DNA of 64,000 nucleotides from the NCBI GenBank assembly GCA_037157565.1, contig JAZHRO010000050.1:40406501-40470500 (forward strand), given 5' to 3'. A program made the position numbers and the translations under genes. This stretch comes from Thalassia testudinum (Eukaryota > Streptophyta > Magnoliopsida > Alismatales > Hydrocharitaceae). The number at the start of each line of letters is the position of its first letter. The first letter of the stretch is position 1. This document shows, in pieces, positions 46,133 to 58,338 of this stretch. The notes beneath the pieces are model-generated. The model saw nothing but the letters and a program-made list of their open reading frames with translations. It was not told where the DNA came from and did no database searches.

Positions 46133-47405
46133 ATTGCCCCTAATTTTTCCAGGAGAAGTTAGGGTGGTTCCTCCATCCTGAGTTATAAGTGTTGGAATAC
46201 GGGTTGGACCTAACATTCTCTTGCATTGCATATGCATCCTCATAAGACATGGATGGAGAGATGGAAGGATCAGAAAAACTGGGATCAAAGGCCCTAGTTT
46301 GGAACCCATAAGGTTTGGAGAAATCCTGGCTCATAGGTTGAGCCAAATCAAGTTGGTTCACGAATTCTCGCCGCATGGGAGCTCATGAGGAATGGAATCC
46401 TGAATTCCAGGATTGAGTGGGTAGAGAAGTGTTTCCTGAATTCCCAGACATCCATTCTTCCATGTTCTTAGCAACCAAGTCCATTTTATCCAATTTATTA
46501 CAAATTAATTCCATGTCAAATGAATGAGAATCCTGGATCTCATTAGCACTTGACATAGGTTGTTGGGATCGGGTGAATGCATCCATAGAGGCATGATTAA
46601 TTGAGTTCACGCTCATTTCTTAAAATAGATCGTATGCATTATCTACATCCCTATTGAGGAAATTGCCTCCACAGGAGGCATCCATGTGATTACGAAGTTG
46701 CTCAACCAACCTGTGATACAAAATTTGCACGAGTTTCCATTTCGGCACATCGTGGTGTGGACACTTCCTCAAAAGTTCCTGGAATCACGCCTAGGCACCA
46801 TGAAACGGTTACCCCGGCTGCTAGGCGAAAGTGGTAATTGCCCGTTGCAAGGCATTGGTCCTTCCGATAGGGAAGAATTTCTTCAACAAAGCTAACTTAA
46901 GAGCAGCCAAAGTTTCAATCAACCTTCCTATAGTCTGGTAGCAATGTGTGGCCTTATCCCTGAGAGAGTGGGGGAAAAACCTCATGATCATTTGCTCTTC
47001 GTTCACATTCCTTACTCTGGTGGTCTAAACCAAAGTAGTTAGCTCTTCTAGGTGCTGGAATGGGTCTCTCGAGCCAAGCCCATGGAAATGCTTAATCAAA
47101 CATAAGACTTAGGGCTTGATTTCTATGTCTCTGGTAGGAATCATGACACCGGGACGTTCCCCATAGTTTGAAGGATCGTAAAAATCCTTCAAAGGCTGAG
47201 CGCCCTGACCATGCATACGTTGGCACCATTGCTGCATCTGCTGCAATTCTTCCAACTGCCTCTGAATTAGCTCCAGCTGGTTCGGGGGAGGGGGAAGTGG
47301 TTGTTGATTGGCCATGGGATCCACTTGGCTATAGCTCAACCTCTGCCTCCTAGAATGGTCTAGAAGTCCTTCCAATCTAGTGTTCAATGACCTCCTCCAA
47401 AGCAT
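46133..47405 (-). pseudogene. Element C gag, broken
   Basis: ATG at 47403-47405 opens MLWRRSLNTRLEGLLDHSRR; element F opens MLGRRSLNP and element G MFGRRSQNP, which supports this start. Conserved gag-domain blocks are RFFPHSLRDKATHCY and ALLKKFFPIGRTNALQRAIT (46821-47006). Then come LICNKLDKMDLVAKNMEEW and SNTYNSGWRNHPNFSWKN, the Athila-type gag C-terminus. No CCHC knuckle is visible. Stops and frameshifts separate the blocks. Confidence 0.82.
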
Positions 47406-48619
47406 ACACTAGAAGGAAGTCAGAAGGATGGGGAAAAGAGGGAACCCTGCAGCACAAGAATACAAGCCTGTCCTTAGATGGGGTAGCCTAAGGTCCACTA
47501 ACTCTCAGAATCCGTCCTAAGATTATGGATGATTTACTCTACTTATGTCCAAGCAATCCGACCAATTAGGAGGGACTAGGGAGAAGGTTCTTCCTTTGGC
47601 TTGCGCCTCCAGTTCCTAGTGTACCTCCCAGCCGCGGTCGTTTGACACTACTCCCCTACCTAGACATTAGATTGACTAGTATAAGTAGGTTAATCATGAA
47701 TAATCTCAATCTGGATCCCAACGAGCAAATGAATCCTTAGAGCCAACGTCTAATTGATTTTAGTTAGGCTTGGGAAATTGGTGCTCTGGAATGTGATGGG
47801 CCCTTAATGATTTGTTTGATAATGTGTGAATGTGCACAACCAAGAGGTTTTCAAGCAAGATTATTAATGATGAGGTGAGCTTTAGAGTTCGAATCTTGCT
47901 TAATAGCTTTTAGGATTCAAATATTAGGTGTTTTCAACCAAGTTTTGTGAGGCAAACCAAGTTTGTTTTTTGAAAGCATGTGTTCAATTATTTTCCTTTA
48001 GAAATCAACAATATATGGAGTGCTTGGCTTGACCTAATTATTGAATCCAATGGGGTAGCTAGAAAATGAACATCTTTTAGATTAGGTGGTGAGGCCTAAA
48101 CAATTCAATCAATTGGCTCAAATGCACCACTGATTAAGGCGCACAAAAAAAAAGTGGTTAACCTAATATGATTTCTATTCTTTTATGTGTTGAATTTGTG
48201 TACGGGGTCCACAGGTCCGAAACCCAGTTTAGTAGATGAAAATCAAGTCCGATTATGTGCCTCAAATATAGGTGTATGAAGTGTGCATATTAATTCGTCC
48301 CACAAAAAGTGTCTTTCTTATCTTTTTTTTTTTAATGCGGGGGTGAGGTGGACGAAGGTGGGAAACAAGGCAAACAATTCTATCCTAGGGTTTATGCAAA
48401 CACCTAAGTAGATTGGTCTTGGTTATGATTGTCGCAAAATGAACTAGTGGGGGGAATGTGGGTGAAAATTATAGAGCACTCTACCCATACTTTACTTTGG
48501 TCTACCACACTTGGATCTCCATGCTAGGGTATTTGCAAGATAGTAGATCAATGATAAGTGGGGTTAGTGCTATGTAAATGCAAAGAAGTGCAATAAACAA
48601 TAAAGTAAATCCCGTTGCC
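47406..48619 (-). other. Leader (5' UTR) of element C
   Basis: No conserved ORF. It shares the GCCGCGGTCGTTTGAC block (about 47630-47650) with elements E and F. Confidence 0.65.
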
Positions 48620-48637
48620 TCCCCAGCAACAGCGCCA
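48620..48637 (-). other. Primer-binding site of element C
   Basis: The minus strand reads TGGCGCTGTTGCTGGGGA, an Athila-type site with two C-to-T changes. Confidence 0.85.
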
Positions 48638-48640
48638 AAA

Positions 48641-49785
48641 TGATCGCATGGGTTTCGCGAGTTAGAAATTGGGGTTACAAGTAACTCGTTGTCATAGTTG
48701 CAAAACTCATGATCAGATAAAAGTTATCCCGAAACTCCAAAGGAGTCCCTGGTCAAACACAGGGAGGCAACCTTTACTTTAACTAAAAATTGCGCTTCTT
48801 TTTGTTTGTTTTTGGTATTTTAGGGTTTTGTTATTTCTTTTTTATTTTTGAAATAAAAGACAAGCAATCACAAGATAGAGATGGAATCAAATGTGATGTA
48901 TTGCATTAATGTCTATTACAATAATCTACGAAAGCATAAAAAGAGAGGGAGTTGAGAGGAAATCTCCCAATTTGACTGTTCGGCGAGACGACGGCGCCTG
49001 GAGGAAGCTTGGACGAAGGAGGTAAGGAGTGGGACGATGAAGGTGAGATGCAGGAGGATGTTAGTTAGAGGAAAGCTTGGGTGTGGCTTCGGAATGGGGG
49101 TGAGAAGGTAGAGATGATCTGCTACTGGAATGGAGGTGGGAGGACAGCTCCAAATTGATCTACGAATGGGGATGGGAAGAGGGATGAGTATTTGGTGAGG
49201 CAAAGGTTCACTACACTAATATGGGGATGTGTGCATGCGTGCCTTCACCCACGCATGGGCACACCTGCACTGCTGCGTGCATGCGGTGCTGCGTGTGTGT
49301 GCATGGGCGGCCTGGGCCACCTACGTGGTGCAATCTAGGTCATCCATCTTCTTTTCATTGTAGGGGCTGCTACAGAGGCTTGATTGAGTCGATTTTTAAA
49401 TTGTTGGGCTGTGATCGTTGACTCGAATCCATCAGCACAGTTGGATTTGTCATTTGAAGCTTCGAATTATGTCAGCTAGTCCCATAGCTGTCGATCTTCC
49501 TCGGAGTGCATATGGTGCTATGAGACTTCGATCGAGGTGATTTCAGAGGCATTGGACTCCGATCATCGTCTTGATTAGATCCGTACGGTTAGATTGTCAA
49601 TCCGATGCTCCGGAATAAATACCCTTCTCTCCTGACCACAAAAAAGATGCAATTAACCTAAATTATACAACTACTCCAAATGCATAATGATGCATGCCAT
49701 GCAATATTGATAACATGAAATGCAAATCTAAGACTAGGAACATGCATGAATAGGCATTTTACCCTCAATAAGTGTGTTTACATCA
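48641..49785 (-). repeat. LTR shared by elements C and F (subfamily I)
   Basis: TGATCGCATG...GTTTACATCA, 1145 bp. On the left it abuts the primer site and leader of C, so it acts as C's 5' LTR. On the right it abuts the polypurine complement of F, so it acts as F's 3' LTR. About 0.4 kb is missing compared with element A's LTR, mostly in U3. Confidence 0.8.
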
Positions 49786-51123
49786 TACCCCCATGCCTAT
49801 CTTTTGCTAGTTTCTAGTAAAATTAAACAATATGCTATGTATAAAAGCAAAATTAGGATTCAATCGCTTAAGCTGAAGTTGTTTATTAACAATGGAAAAT
49901 TTCAACTAAGGTCCTAAACTACGAAGACTCAACAGTACCCGGGTGTTTGCCAGAATGTAGACTGACCAAGTTGTTGCCTTATTTGAAAATGGAAGATACA
50001 TTTTTTTTTATTTTTCTTCTTTTCTAATTTTTTTGTACTTTTGGAATTTCAGAGTTCTAAGATAACTTCTTACAACTACCCAACCCACTCAAGACTCGAA
50101 AAGAACCCTAAGTGCTAAGAATCTTGTGAAAATAGTGAAAGATTCATTAGGCGGCCATTGAAACAGACTTTGGGTCTCTACGACCCTAGGTGACTTTGCC
50201 TAAAGGTTTATCTTTTCGATTGGTAGCTTTCTCCCTACTTTTATTTATGGCGTCAACATAAGGGAGAACCCAGTGTATATCTCTCTAGTTTATTCTACTT
50301 CCCCACTTCTTCCCTAAGTGTTTTGGGAATTATTGTGCATTTTTTTTTTGTGAGCTAGGTTCTGGACAACCGACCAATGGGCTGTTACCCACAGCAACTT
50401 GCCAGCCATACCAAGTAGGTGGCTTCCCTAATCTAAGATTTACCTAAAGGCAGTACAATGAAAATGATCTTTTGACTAGGCTCTGGGCAACCTACCAATG
50501 AGCTGTTACCACCAATAACTTGCCAGCCACACCACCATAGATAATTCATTAGCTACCTAATTTCTGAAGAAACTGCCAAAAAGTAAGTCAGTGCGAAAAA
50601 AAGTGTGCAAATGCTTAGGCTTAAAGTCCCCTCAAATCAGAAGGCGGGTTGATAAGTCGCATACTTATCATCCTAATTTATCTACCAACAAAAAATGAAT
50701 TTTAATTGGTGAGGACTCGAGACTAAGTCCACATTTAAGTGGACACCTAGGCTAATTAAGCTCGAAGACTTGAAGAGTCTAAGTGTTTAGGTCCTCTTAT
50801 ATCATTTCTTACAGTTAATAACTTCCAAATGCCCAAGTTATCTTCTAATTCTTCTTTTGTTTTATCTTTCTAAATTTTCATTTTTTTTTATAAAATCAAA
50901 TAATAGGAAATTACTGTTACACCTGACAAAAAGGTTATAAAATATGTCCACCCCCCCATGCTTAACTATTGCAATGTCCTCATTGTGAAAAATGAAAGCA
51001 TGCAGGAGAGTAGAAGTGGAAGAATGGCACCTGGTTTCCGTGAGACTCTGGTCAGCTTGGAACAGTCTTTACATGTGCTAAGTTTAGTGCCTTCAACTAG
51101 GTGAGGTCCTTAATAAAGAATAA
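49786..51123 (-). other. 3' UTR of element F
   Basis: It starts with the polypurine complement TACCCCCATG and carries the 50-nt motif twice, closer together than elsewhere (about 50361-50415 and 50480-50532, with a deletion between). No ORF. Confidence 0.72.
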
Positions 51124-51813
51124 CTAAACATTGAGGCCACAACAACACAGTTTCCGGGCCCCCAGGTATGGGTCCCGAAGAGTGAAAATGGGCTTGCCAA
51201 AGAGATGAACAATGAAAGTGGCAAGCTGGTGGTGTAGCGAGAGCCCAAATAGTCTCCAATAGGAGTTTTGTAGATTTATTACAGAGGAAGTGTGATTGGG
51301 TATAGAATTTGTGTAATGGTTGGGTGAAAAAAGACGAAGAGGGTCTTGTGATGTGCTGGGGATTTGTGGGTACTCTAGAATACCTAATATTTGAAGAGTT
51401 CTTCCCCAATGTTCAATTTCATCCACACACTCTGGGTTCTTAAACCAACCATCCTGATCCTTAGAATTTCCACCCACAAGTTGGACCTCAAACTCTAAGC
51501 ATTTAGGATAAGGATGTTGTTGGGTTTTATCTTGATCACGTGAATCATCCAACAAATTTTTGATTTCATGTATATCTTCCTCATCCCATGTTACTACAAT
51601 TGGTTGCATTTTTGCTTTGTCCTCAATTGTTTCTAGAGTCGTGTGATCTTCTCCCTGAGTTCGAGTTGAGTTGGCCATTAAAAGGTTGTCTAAGGTAGAT
51701 ATGGCCATTACTTCTTCTATTCTACCAAGCTCCTCCATCATACCACACTTAATTTTATTCTTCTTTGAGACCTCAAAAATATTGAATTGATTTGTCTTAT
51801 CCCTTGAGGCCAT
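51124..51813 (-). pseudogene. Element F tail ORF following protease, unknown
   Basis: An open frame of 229 codons runs from ATG 51811-51813 to a stop at 51124. It is in phase with the protease end upstream (...AKARIDCE, one stop, then GNIEMASRDKTNQFNIFEVS), which aligns with IEIAVGSEKLKLNIFKAAK in element G. The rest is acidic (VVTWDEEDIHEIKNLLDDSR, CLEFEVQLVGGNSKDQDGW) and ends with a LSLHHQLATFIVHLF motif resembling LHHNLVHVCRHLL at the end of ORF2 in elements A and E. There is no RT, RNase H or integrase motif. Function unknown. The length of this clean frame, in an otherwise stop-rich element, is notable. Confidence 0.55.
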
Positions 51814-52342
51814 TTCTATATTTCCTTATTCACAATCAATCCTCGCCTTGGCAATAGCCAGGAAAGGTCTTCCCAAAATAATCGAGGTGTGGTTGAGCTA
51901 TTTTAGGGTTTCCATGTCCAAGATCATGGAATCAGCAAGGTAATGCAAATCATTAACCTTGACTAAAACAACCTCCAAAATACCCTTGGTTTTGTAATGG
52001 ATCTATCGGTTAACTACAAGGTTATGTCAGTGTGTTTTAGGTAGCCTAGACCCAACTCCATGTGTAGTAAGGTGGGGATCACATTAATGGAAGCACCCAA
52101 GTTGAGGGGGCCCGATCAGAAGTAATGTTTCCTATTATGCAGGAAATCAGCGAGGCTCCCGGGTCCTGCTTCTTAGGAGGTAGCTTGTTTAGGATCAGTG
52201 TGCTTGTGTTATCAGACAAAACTACTCTCCTATTATTTTCAGATTTCGCTCTACGCCTTTCTTTATATGCATTCAGTAAACCTATGGCGTAGGCAGGGAT
52301 TGATCTGATAGCGGTGAGGAGTAAAATGATTGTCAATTTCAA
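51814..52342 (-). pseudogene. Element F protease, broken
   Basis: LNKLPPKKQDPGASLISCII at about 52130-52200 matches element G's SNLPPKQKDPGTPLISC. The catalytic DLG region is frameshifted, and the end reads IILGRPFLAIAKARIDCE at about 51840-51890. It flows into the tail ORF. Confidence 0.75.
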
Positions 52343-54271
52343 AGCCTAAAGTAAGGACATCCTTTCCTCCAATTTCTCCTATGACTTTTACTATTGGCCC
52401 ATACAACAACAACATATCCCGAGTCAGACTCTGATGTTTTGATGATCACATTCTTAGTTGGGAGTTTGGAATTCTTGCTACGGGGTCTAATGGGGTTGAC
52501 ATGGGGTTGGGTAGGTCCCTTCTGTCAACTACCACTCCTCAAGGTGATGGTGTTTGCCATGGCAAAATGCTGTTGGTTAGTGCCTTAGGGAGGGTTGGGC
52601 AAAACAGGAGGCTCCCGATTGATTATGGTAGGAACTTGATTCGCTCCAGGAGGGGCTGGGGTAGCCTGATAGATATCATGAGCTTGAGCATGAGACTCCC
52701 CATCATTACCAAACCCTTCAGTCCCAGTGCCTCAGTTGTGTACATTCCATGGGTTTGGTACAAATTGTGATGGTAGAGATCCAGGTTGTCGGTTGTTTAT
52801 ACTAAGTTGGGATTGCAAGGTGTCCAGCAAAGTTTTCATCTGTTGCATGAGACGGAGCATTGACCCTTGCATTTCTACCATTTTCAGGTTCAAGTCAGCC
52901 TGCTCGGTAGGTTATTGAGCATTCCACATGGACTGATTAACCTGACTCAGGGGCAACTAAGTATATACATGACCCTAACCCATTGGTTTTTGCGGTACAT
53001 AGTTGTTGGGTTGATATTGGGTCTGCTACCCCTGATCTTTCCAAGAGAAGTTGGGATGATTTTTCCAATCAGAATTGTAGGAATTTGAATACGGGTTGGA
53101 CCTAACATTCTCTTGCACAGCATGAACATCCTCATAAGATAAGGATGAGGAAGGATCAAAAAGACTGGGATCAAAGGACCCAATTTGGAACCCATAAGGT
53201 TCCAAGAAGAGTTGGCTCCAGTTGGTTCACAAACTCCCATCCTGTAGGAGGTTGCGAAGAATGCAATCTCGATCCTTAGGATTGAGTGGATCTAGAAAAA
53301 TTAGAGTTTTCAGACATCCACTCTTCCATTCGTTTAGCAACCAGATCCATCTTATCTAATATATTGCAGATCAATTCCACATCAGAAGTATGAGAATCTT
53401 GGACCTCATTAGCATTTGATCTAGTTTGTTGGGATCAGTTGAAGGTTTCCGTGGAGGCGTGGTTTAAAGAATTTTTGCTCATTTCCTCAAACAAATCATA
53501 CGCGTTGTCTACGTCTTTGTTGAGGAAATTGCCTCTGCAAGAAGCATCGACATGATTAGGGAGTTGATCATTCAACCCGTGATAAAAAACCTGCACAAGT
53601 TGCCATTTAGGCACCTCGTGGTGTGGACACTTCCGCAACAGATCCTGGAGTCTCTCCTAGGCCTCATGAAATGGTTCCCCTTGCCACTTGGGAAAAGTGG
53701 TAATTGCCCATTGGAATGCATTGGTTTGTCCAATTGGGAAGAATTTCTCCAGGAAGGCCAATTTCAATGCTGTCTAGGTACCAATTGGTCTTCCAATGGT
53801 ACAAAACCAATGTGCTGCCTTATCCTGGAGTGAATGGGGGAAAAGCCTCATGAGCATTGGTTCTTCGTCTAGATTTCACGATTTAGTGGTCTAAACCAGA
53901 GTGATCAGGTCCTCCAAATGTTGGAATGGGTCCTCTGAGCCAAGCTCGTGAAAGTGTTTAATTAGACTCAAAACCTGGGGCTTGATCTCAACATCTCCGA
54001 TGGGAATCACAACGTCGGGATGATCCTCATAATTTGAAGGATCATAAAAATCCTTCAAGGGTTGAGCACCATGACCATTCATTCGTTAGAACCATTGCTA
54101 CATCTGCTGTAATTCTTCCAATTGCCTTTGAATCAGCTCCTACTGTTTCGGGGGTGGGGGAGGTGGTTCTTGATCAGCCATGGGATCTGCTTGGCTAAAG
54201 CTCAACCTCTACCTCCGTGAATGGTCTAAAGGTCCTTCCAACCTTGGGTTCAGTGACCTCCTTCCAAGCAT
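52343..54271 (-). pseudogene. Element F gag, broken
   Basis: ATG at 54269-54271 opens MLGRRSLNPRLEG. Blocks: GAQPLKDFYDPSNYEDHPDV (about 54010-54080), SEDPFQHLEDLITL, MRKCPHHEVPKWQLVQVFYH (53580-53638), then the Athila-like gag C-terminus near 53060-53100. It carries stops and frameshifts throughout. The middle section 52400-53000 is the Gln/Pro-rich gag-pol linker, homologous to 44150-44434. Confidence 0.8.
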
Positions 54272-55495
54272 ATATTGGAAGGAAGTTGGAAGAACGGGGA
54301 GGAGAAGGGACCCTGTAGCGCAAAAATACAAGCTTGTCCTTAAGTTGGGTAGCCTAAAGGTCTACAGACTCTCAAAATTAGTCTTAAGACTATGGATGAT
54401 TTACTCTACTTATGTTTAGGCAATCCAAACAGTTAGGAGGGACTGGGGAGAAGGTTCTTCATTTGGCTTGAGCCTCCGGTTCCTAGTGTACCCCCCAACT
54501 GCAGTCATTTGATGCTACTCTCCTATCCAAACATTAGATTGACTAGTAGATGTAGGTTAATCATGAATAATATCTGTCTAGATCCCATAGAGTGAACCAG
54601 TCCTTAAGGCCAACGTCTACTCAATTTTAGTTAGGCTTGGGACAATGGTGCTTTTGGAATGTGATGGGCCCTTAATCAGTTGTGCCCTTAATGATTTGTT
54701 TGAGAATGTGTGAATGTGCACAACCAAGAGGTTTTCAAGCAAGATTATTAATGATGAGGTGAGTTTTAGGGTTCGAATCTTGCTTAGTAGCTTCTAGGAT
54801 TCAAATACTAGGTATATTCAATCAAGTTTTGTGAGGCAATCCAAGTTTTGAAAGCACGAGTTCAAGTACTTTTCTATTGTAAATCAAGAAAATATGGAGT
54901 TCCTAACTTGACCTAAGTATTGAATCCTATGGGGCAGCTACAAAATGAATCTCTTTTAGGTTAGGTGGTGCGGTCCAAATAATTCAATCAATCATCCCAA
55001 ATGCACTACCGATTAAGGCACACAGAAAAAGTGATTAATCTAATATGATTTCTACTCTTTTATTTGTTGAATTCATGTACCGGGTCCATAGGTTGGAATA
55101 CCAGTTGAGTAGATGAAAATCAAGTCAGGTTATGTGCCTTTGATGTGGGTGTATAAAGTGTGAAAATTGATTTGTCCCATAGAAAATATCTTTTTGTTTC
55201 TTTTTATAAGATGTGGGTGAGATGGGCAAAGGTGGCAAACAAGACAAACAAAGTCTATCCTAAGGTTTATGCAAACACCTAAGTAGATTAGGTCTTGGTT
55301 ATGATTGTGGTGAAATGAACTAGTGGTGGGGAATGTGGGGAACACTTACAAAACACTATACCTGCACTTTACTCTGGTCTACCGCACTTAGACCTCCTTG
55401 CTAGGGCACTTGCAAGACAGTAGATCAAAGACAAGCGAGGTTAGTGCTATGTAAATGCTAAGAACCGCAGAAAACATTAAGTAAATTCTGTTGCC
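54272..55495 (-). other. Leader (5' UTR) of element F
   Basis: Close in sequence to the leader of element C and, more distantly, to those of A and E. No conserved ORF. Confidence 0.65.
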
Positions 55496-55513
55496 TCCCC
55501 GGCAACGGTGCCA
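55496..55513 (-). other. Primer-binding site of element F
   Basis: The minus strand reads TGGCACCGTTGCCGGGGA, one substitution from element G's site. Confidence 0.88.
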
Positions 55514-55516
55514 AAT

Positions 55517-55935
55517 TGATCGTAGGTGTTTCGTGAGTTTGAAATCTAGGTTACGAGTAACCTGTCGTCGTAGTTGCAAAATGCATGGCCAAATAAAATT
55601 TATAACGAAACTCGAAAAGTGAGTCCTATGTCGAACACGGGGAGGCAATGTTTACTTTAATTGAAAATCGTGCTTCAATTTGTTTCTTTTTAGTATTTTA
55701 GGGTTTTGTTATTTTTTTTGCATTTTTGTATGAAGAAGACAAGAAGAATTAATTACCAGAGATATGGAACAAAATGATATAGATATCACTTCAATGTCAA
55801 TTACAATAAACTACGAAAGCATAAAAAGAGAGGGAAGTGAGAGGAAATCTCCCGAATCAACTGTTCGGCGAGACAACGGCACCTAGCGGAAGCTCGAACA
55901 AAGGAGGTGAGTAGGATGATGGAGGTGAGATGTAG
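55517..55935 (-). repeat. 5' LTR of element F, cut by element G
   Basis: TGATCGTAGG... matches 20579-20995 until GAGATGTAG, where it stops at element G. The last five bases TGTAG (55931-55935) are the likely left target duplication of G; the right copy lies outside the window. Confidence 0.82.
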
Positions 55936-56330
55936 TGTTTGCACCTCAAAACACGCCTGTAATAACGCCTTCTTGTGCTATTTTCTAGCATTAACATTGC
56001 ATAATAGGATCCTGTAATCGCATTTGTAAAAACACTTGCATGCATGCATTTAATCAAGAGAGGAAGAGGAGTGAAACAATCGCCTACATAGTTACATTTT
56101 TCTTCAAGTGCCTCCTTGCAAAATCACCCTCTTTTTATTTTTCCTCTTAATTTCTTCTTTTCTCTCCTTCCCGCGGCTGCATCCTTCCCGCGGCTGCACT
56201 CTTCCCGCAGCTGCATGCAGCAGCCACGCTGCACTTCTTCCCGTCACGTCTCCCTGCCAATGCCGCTCCCTATAGCTGCAACTCGCACACCCTCTCCCTG
56301 CTGCAACCGGCACGCCACTCTCCCCTCCTC

Positions 56331-56338
56331 TATAAGTA
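56331..56338 (+). promoter_or_regulatory. Candidate TATA box of element G LTR
   Basis: TATAAGTA preceded by a CT-rich stretch (CTCCCCTCCTC). Only one LTR is visible, so conservation cannot be checked. Confidence 0.4.
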
Positions 56339-57025
56339 GCTGCAGCTTCATCCTTGCAAGGGCAGCGGCTGCAGCTGCTGAAAAAAAATCGCAGCCATCT
56401 TCTCCACCGCTTTCCCCTCCCATACGTCGGCCCTCCGTCGAGGAGGCACTCGGCGAGCAGGAGAACCCACTGTGGTGCACACCACCACAGTGGGAGCACC
56501 ACCGCCCAGCTCTTCAACGAGCCGGTGGGCGTGGTGTTTTCTTTTCTCTTCGTATTCGTCTCCACGCCATTGCTGCCGCTTCAAGCTCCGAAGCTTGAAG
56601 CAGCAGCAGCTAAACCGCGGCGACAGCAGCAGCAGCAGCACCCCCCGCCTCCTCCGCGACCTTCCTCGCAGGCGCGCAACCCTCCGCGCGTGCCTGCAGG
56701 CCCGTTCCACGCCTCCGTCTCCATTCTGTCCGCCTCGCAGTTGCACCTGTAGCCGTCCGCCGCGCGCACTGCAGCGGCCGGCTACGGCCTCGCGCCGCCC
56801 CCTGTCCTCCTCCGCGACCCTCCGTGACCACCTACAGACCTCCTCCACGCTCGCTCCTCCACGCCTTCGCCCGCCCGTCGCCTTCACGCAGGCCTGCAGA
56901 ACCCTACGCGAAGGCGCGCCCGCACCCGCCGTCTTCAGACGTCCGCCGCCGCGAGCAGACGTCTTAACTCGCTGCCATCGTCCGCGCTCGCGATCTCTCC
57001 CGCCCGCTCTTTCTCTCTCTGGCGC

Positions 57026-57620
57026 TCTCTATCTCTCTCTCTCTCTCTCCCGCTCTCTCTCTCTCTCTCTCTCTCTTTTTCACTCACTCACAGACACACA
57101 CTACACCAACACACACACATCTTCACCGACACACACACACACCCACACACACACTTACACTATACGTATAGTTATATATAGTAACATATATATACATACA
57201 TATATATATATACATACATATATCTATTATATATATATACTTATATACATAGTATATCTATATAGTTATGTATACATACATATATATATAATATATCTCT
57301 ATATATATATATATACACGTATATATATATCTATATACTTATACATATACTTATATATATATACATATATACTTATATACATATCTATATACTTATATAT
57401 ATACACACATATATATATATATCTAGATACATATATACTTATATACATATATATATATATATATATACATATATATAGTAATATATATATATACTTATAT
57501 ACATATATATACACATATATATCTATATATATATATATATATCTATACATATATAACTATACATTTATATATATATATAGATATATTTACTTATATACAT
57601 ACATGTGTACATATACTTTC
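57026..57620. repeat. Compound microsatellite (CT)n-(CA)n-(TA/TATACA)n
   Basis: A CT run at about 57026-57079, CA-rich at about 57085-57150, then about 450 bp of ATATAC/ATATAT repeats to 57620. Long tyrosine/isoleucine frames across it on both strands are repeat artefacts. Confidence 0.95.
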
Positions 57621-58320
57621 ATGTTATTTATTATACGATGTATCGCGGGGATATCTGCACCAGTTGCTGATATTCCCTGATACACGCGTACAAAAAAAGC
57701 GTGGTCCCATACATCATCCATCCTCCATCCACACTCCACGCGGCACATAGTCGTGTTGGTTGCATCTCTCTAGACGTCAACTGACTCGACATAGTGCTAC
57801 ACTCCATCGTCACCTCCACCCCCACCCCTTTATATATATACTACATATAAATATATATCTATAGCTACTATATTTACTTTCTATCTATTATCTTCCTTCT
57901 TAGTAAAAAGATAAAAAAAGGTATAAAAGTGAAAAGATAATCTTTGATTTGCAGGTACCCCGTCTTGCGAGTAGCAAGGTGTGTTTTGGAACTCTGTTCT
58001 GGCTAAAAGCCAAGGACACAATTTTGAGGGTGTGCCTCAAGAACAAGGATTACCAGAAAAAAACCTAAATAAGAAAAATACCAAAAACACAATAAACGAA
58101 TGGAAGAGACGCGTTTTAAGGACAACGTAGGAACTCGACTTGAACCCCACTTCCCTGAGTTCGACCTTGGGCCTAAAAGCGACAAGATAAAATCAAGTAG
58201 GCCAGGTTAAAAATTTCTGTAAAGAGACGGTTAGGTTCAAATTAGGTTAACCACTATATATATTTCAACGATAAAATCATCATATTAACAACCTATCCGG
58301 GCCGACCATCATGACTTTTC

Positions 58321-58338
58321 TGGCGCCGTTGCCGGGGA
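58321..58338 (+). other. Primer-binding site of element G
   Basis: TGGCGCCGTTGCCGGGGA, the consensus form among the elements here. This site is used by Athila and related lineages; from memory the primer is tRNA-Asp, which I could not check. Confidence 0.92.

Larger units (their letters stand above)
22262..49785 (-). mobile_element. Element C: Athila-like gag-pol element, dead and heavily interrupted
   Basis: Read on the minus strand: 5' LTR 48641-49785, primer site, leader, gag 47405-46133, gag-pol linker 44434-44150, protease and RT start 32257-30712, RT to integrase 28021-25486, 3' UTR 25485-24084. Three insertions cut it: a D-family solo LTR, element E and a Tekay-family solo LTR. At each cut the protein homology resumes on the other side. 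The LTR at 22262-24083 is of a different subfamily from the 5' LTR, so recombination at this end is likely. Confidence 0.8.
48641..55935 (-). mobile_element. Element F: gag-protease Athila-like derivative lacking RT, RNase H and integrase
   Basis: Minus-strand order: 5' LTR from 55517 (cut by element G at 55936), primer site, leader, gag 54271-52343, protease 52342-51814, a unique tail ORF to 51124, 3' UTR, then the shared LTR. The interior is 5.7 kb. The RT, RNase H and integrase present in element C are absent, so it is non-autonomous by content. Confidence 0.8.
55936..58311 (+). repeat. 5' LTR of element G
   Basis: TGTTTGCACC... to about ...GACCATCA, 2.4 kb. The first kilobase is GC- and CT-rich, then comes a long microsatellite. 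It shows no similarity to the other LTRs. The right edge is inferred from the primer site 9 nt further on, a wider gap than the 3 nt of the other elements, so it may be off by a few bases. Confidence 0.75.

Noticed and set aside
57165..57620. Possible CRISPR-like or iteron array
   Set aside because: The units are plain TA/TATACA microsatellite without spacers; the genome context is a plant retroelement.
56472..57680. 402-codon plus-strand ORF with Ser/Pro and long Tyr/Ile stretches
   Set aside because: It runs through the GC-rich LTR and then the TA microsatellite of element G. Its composition is that of the repeat.
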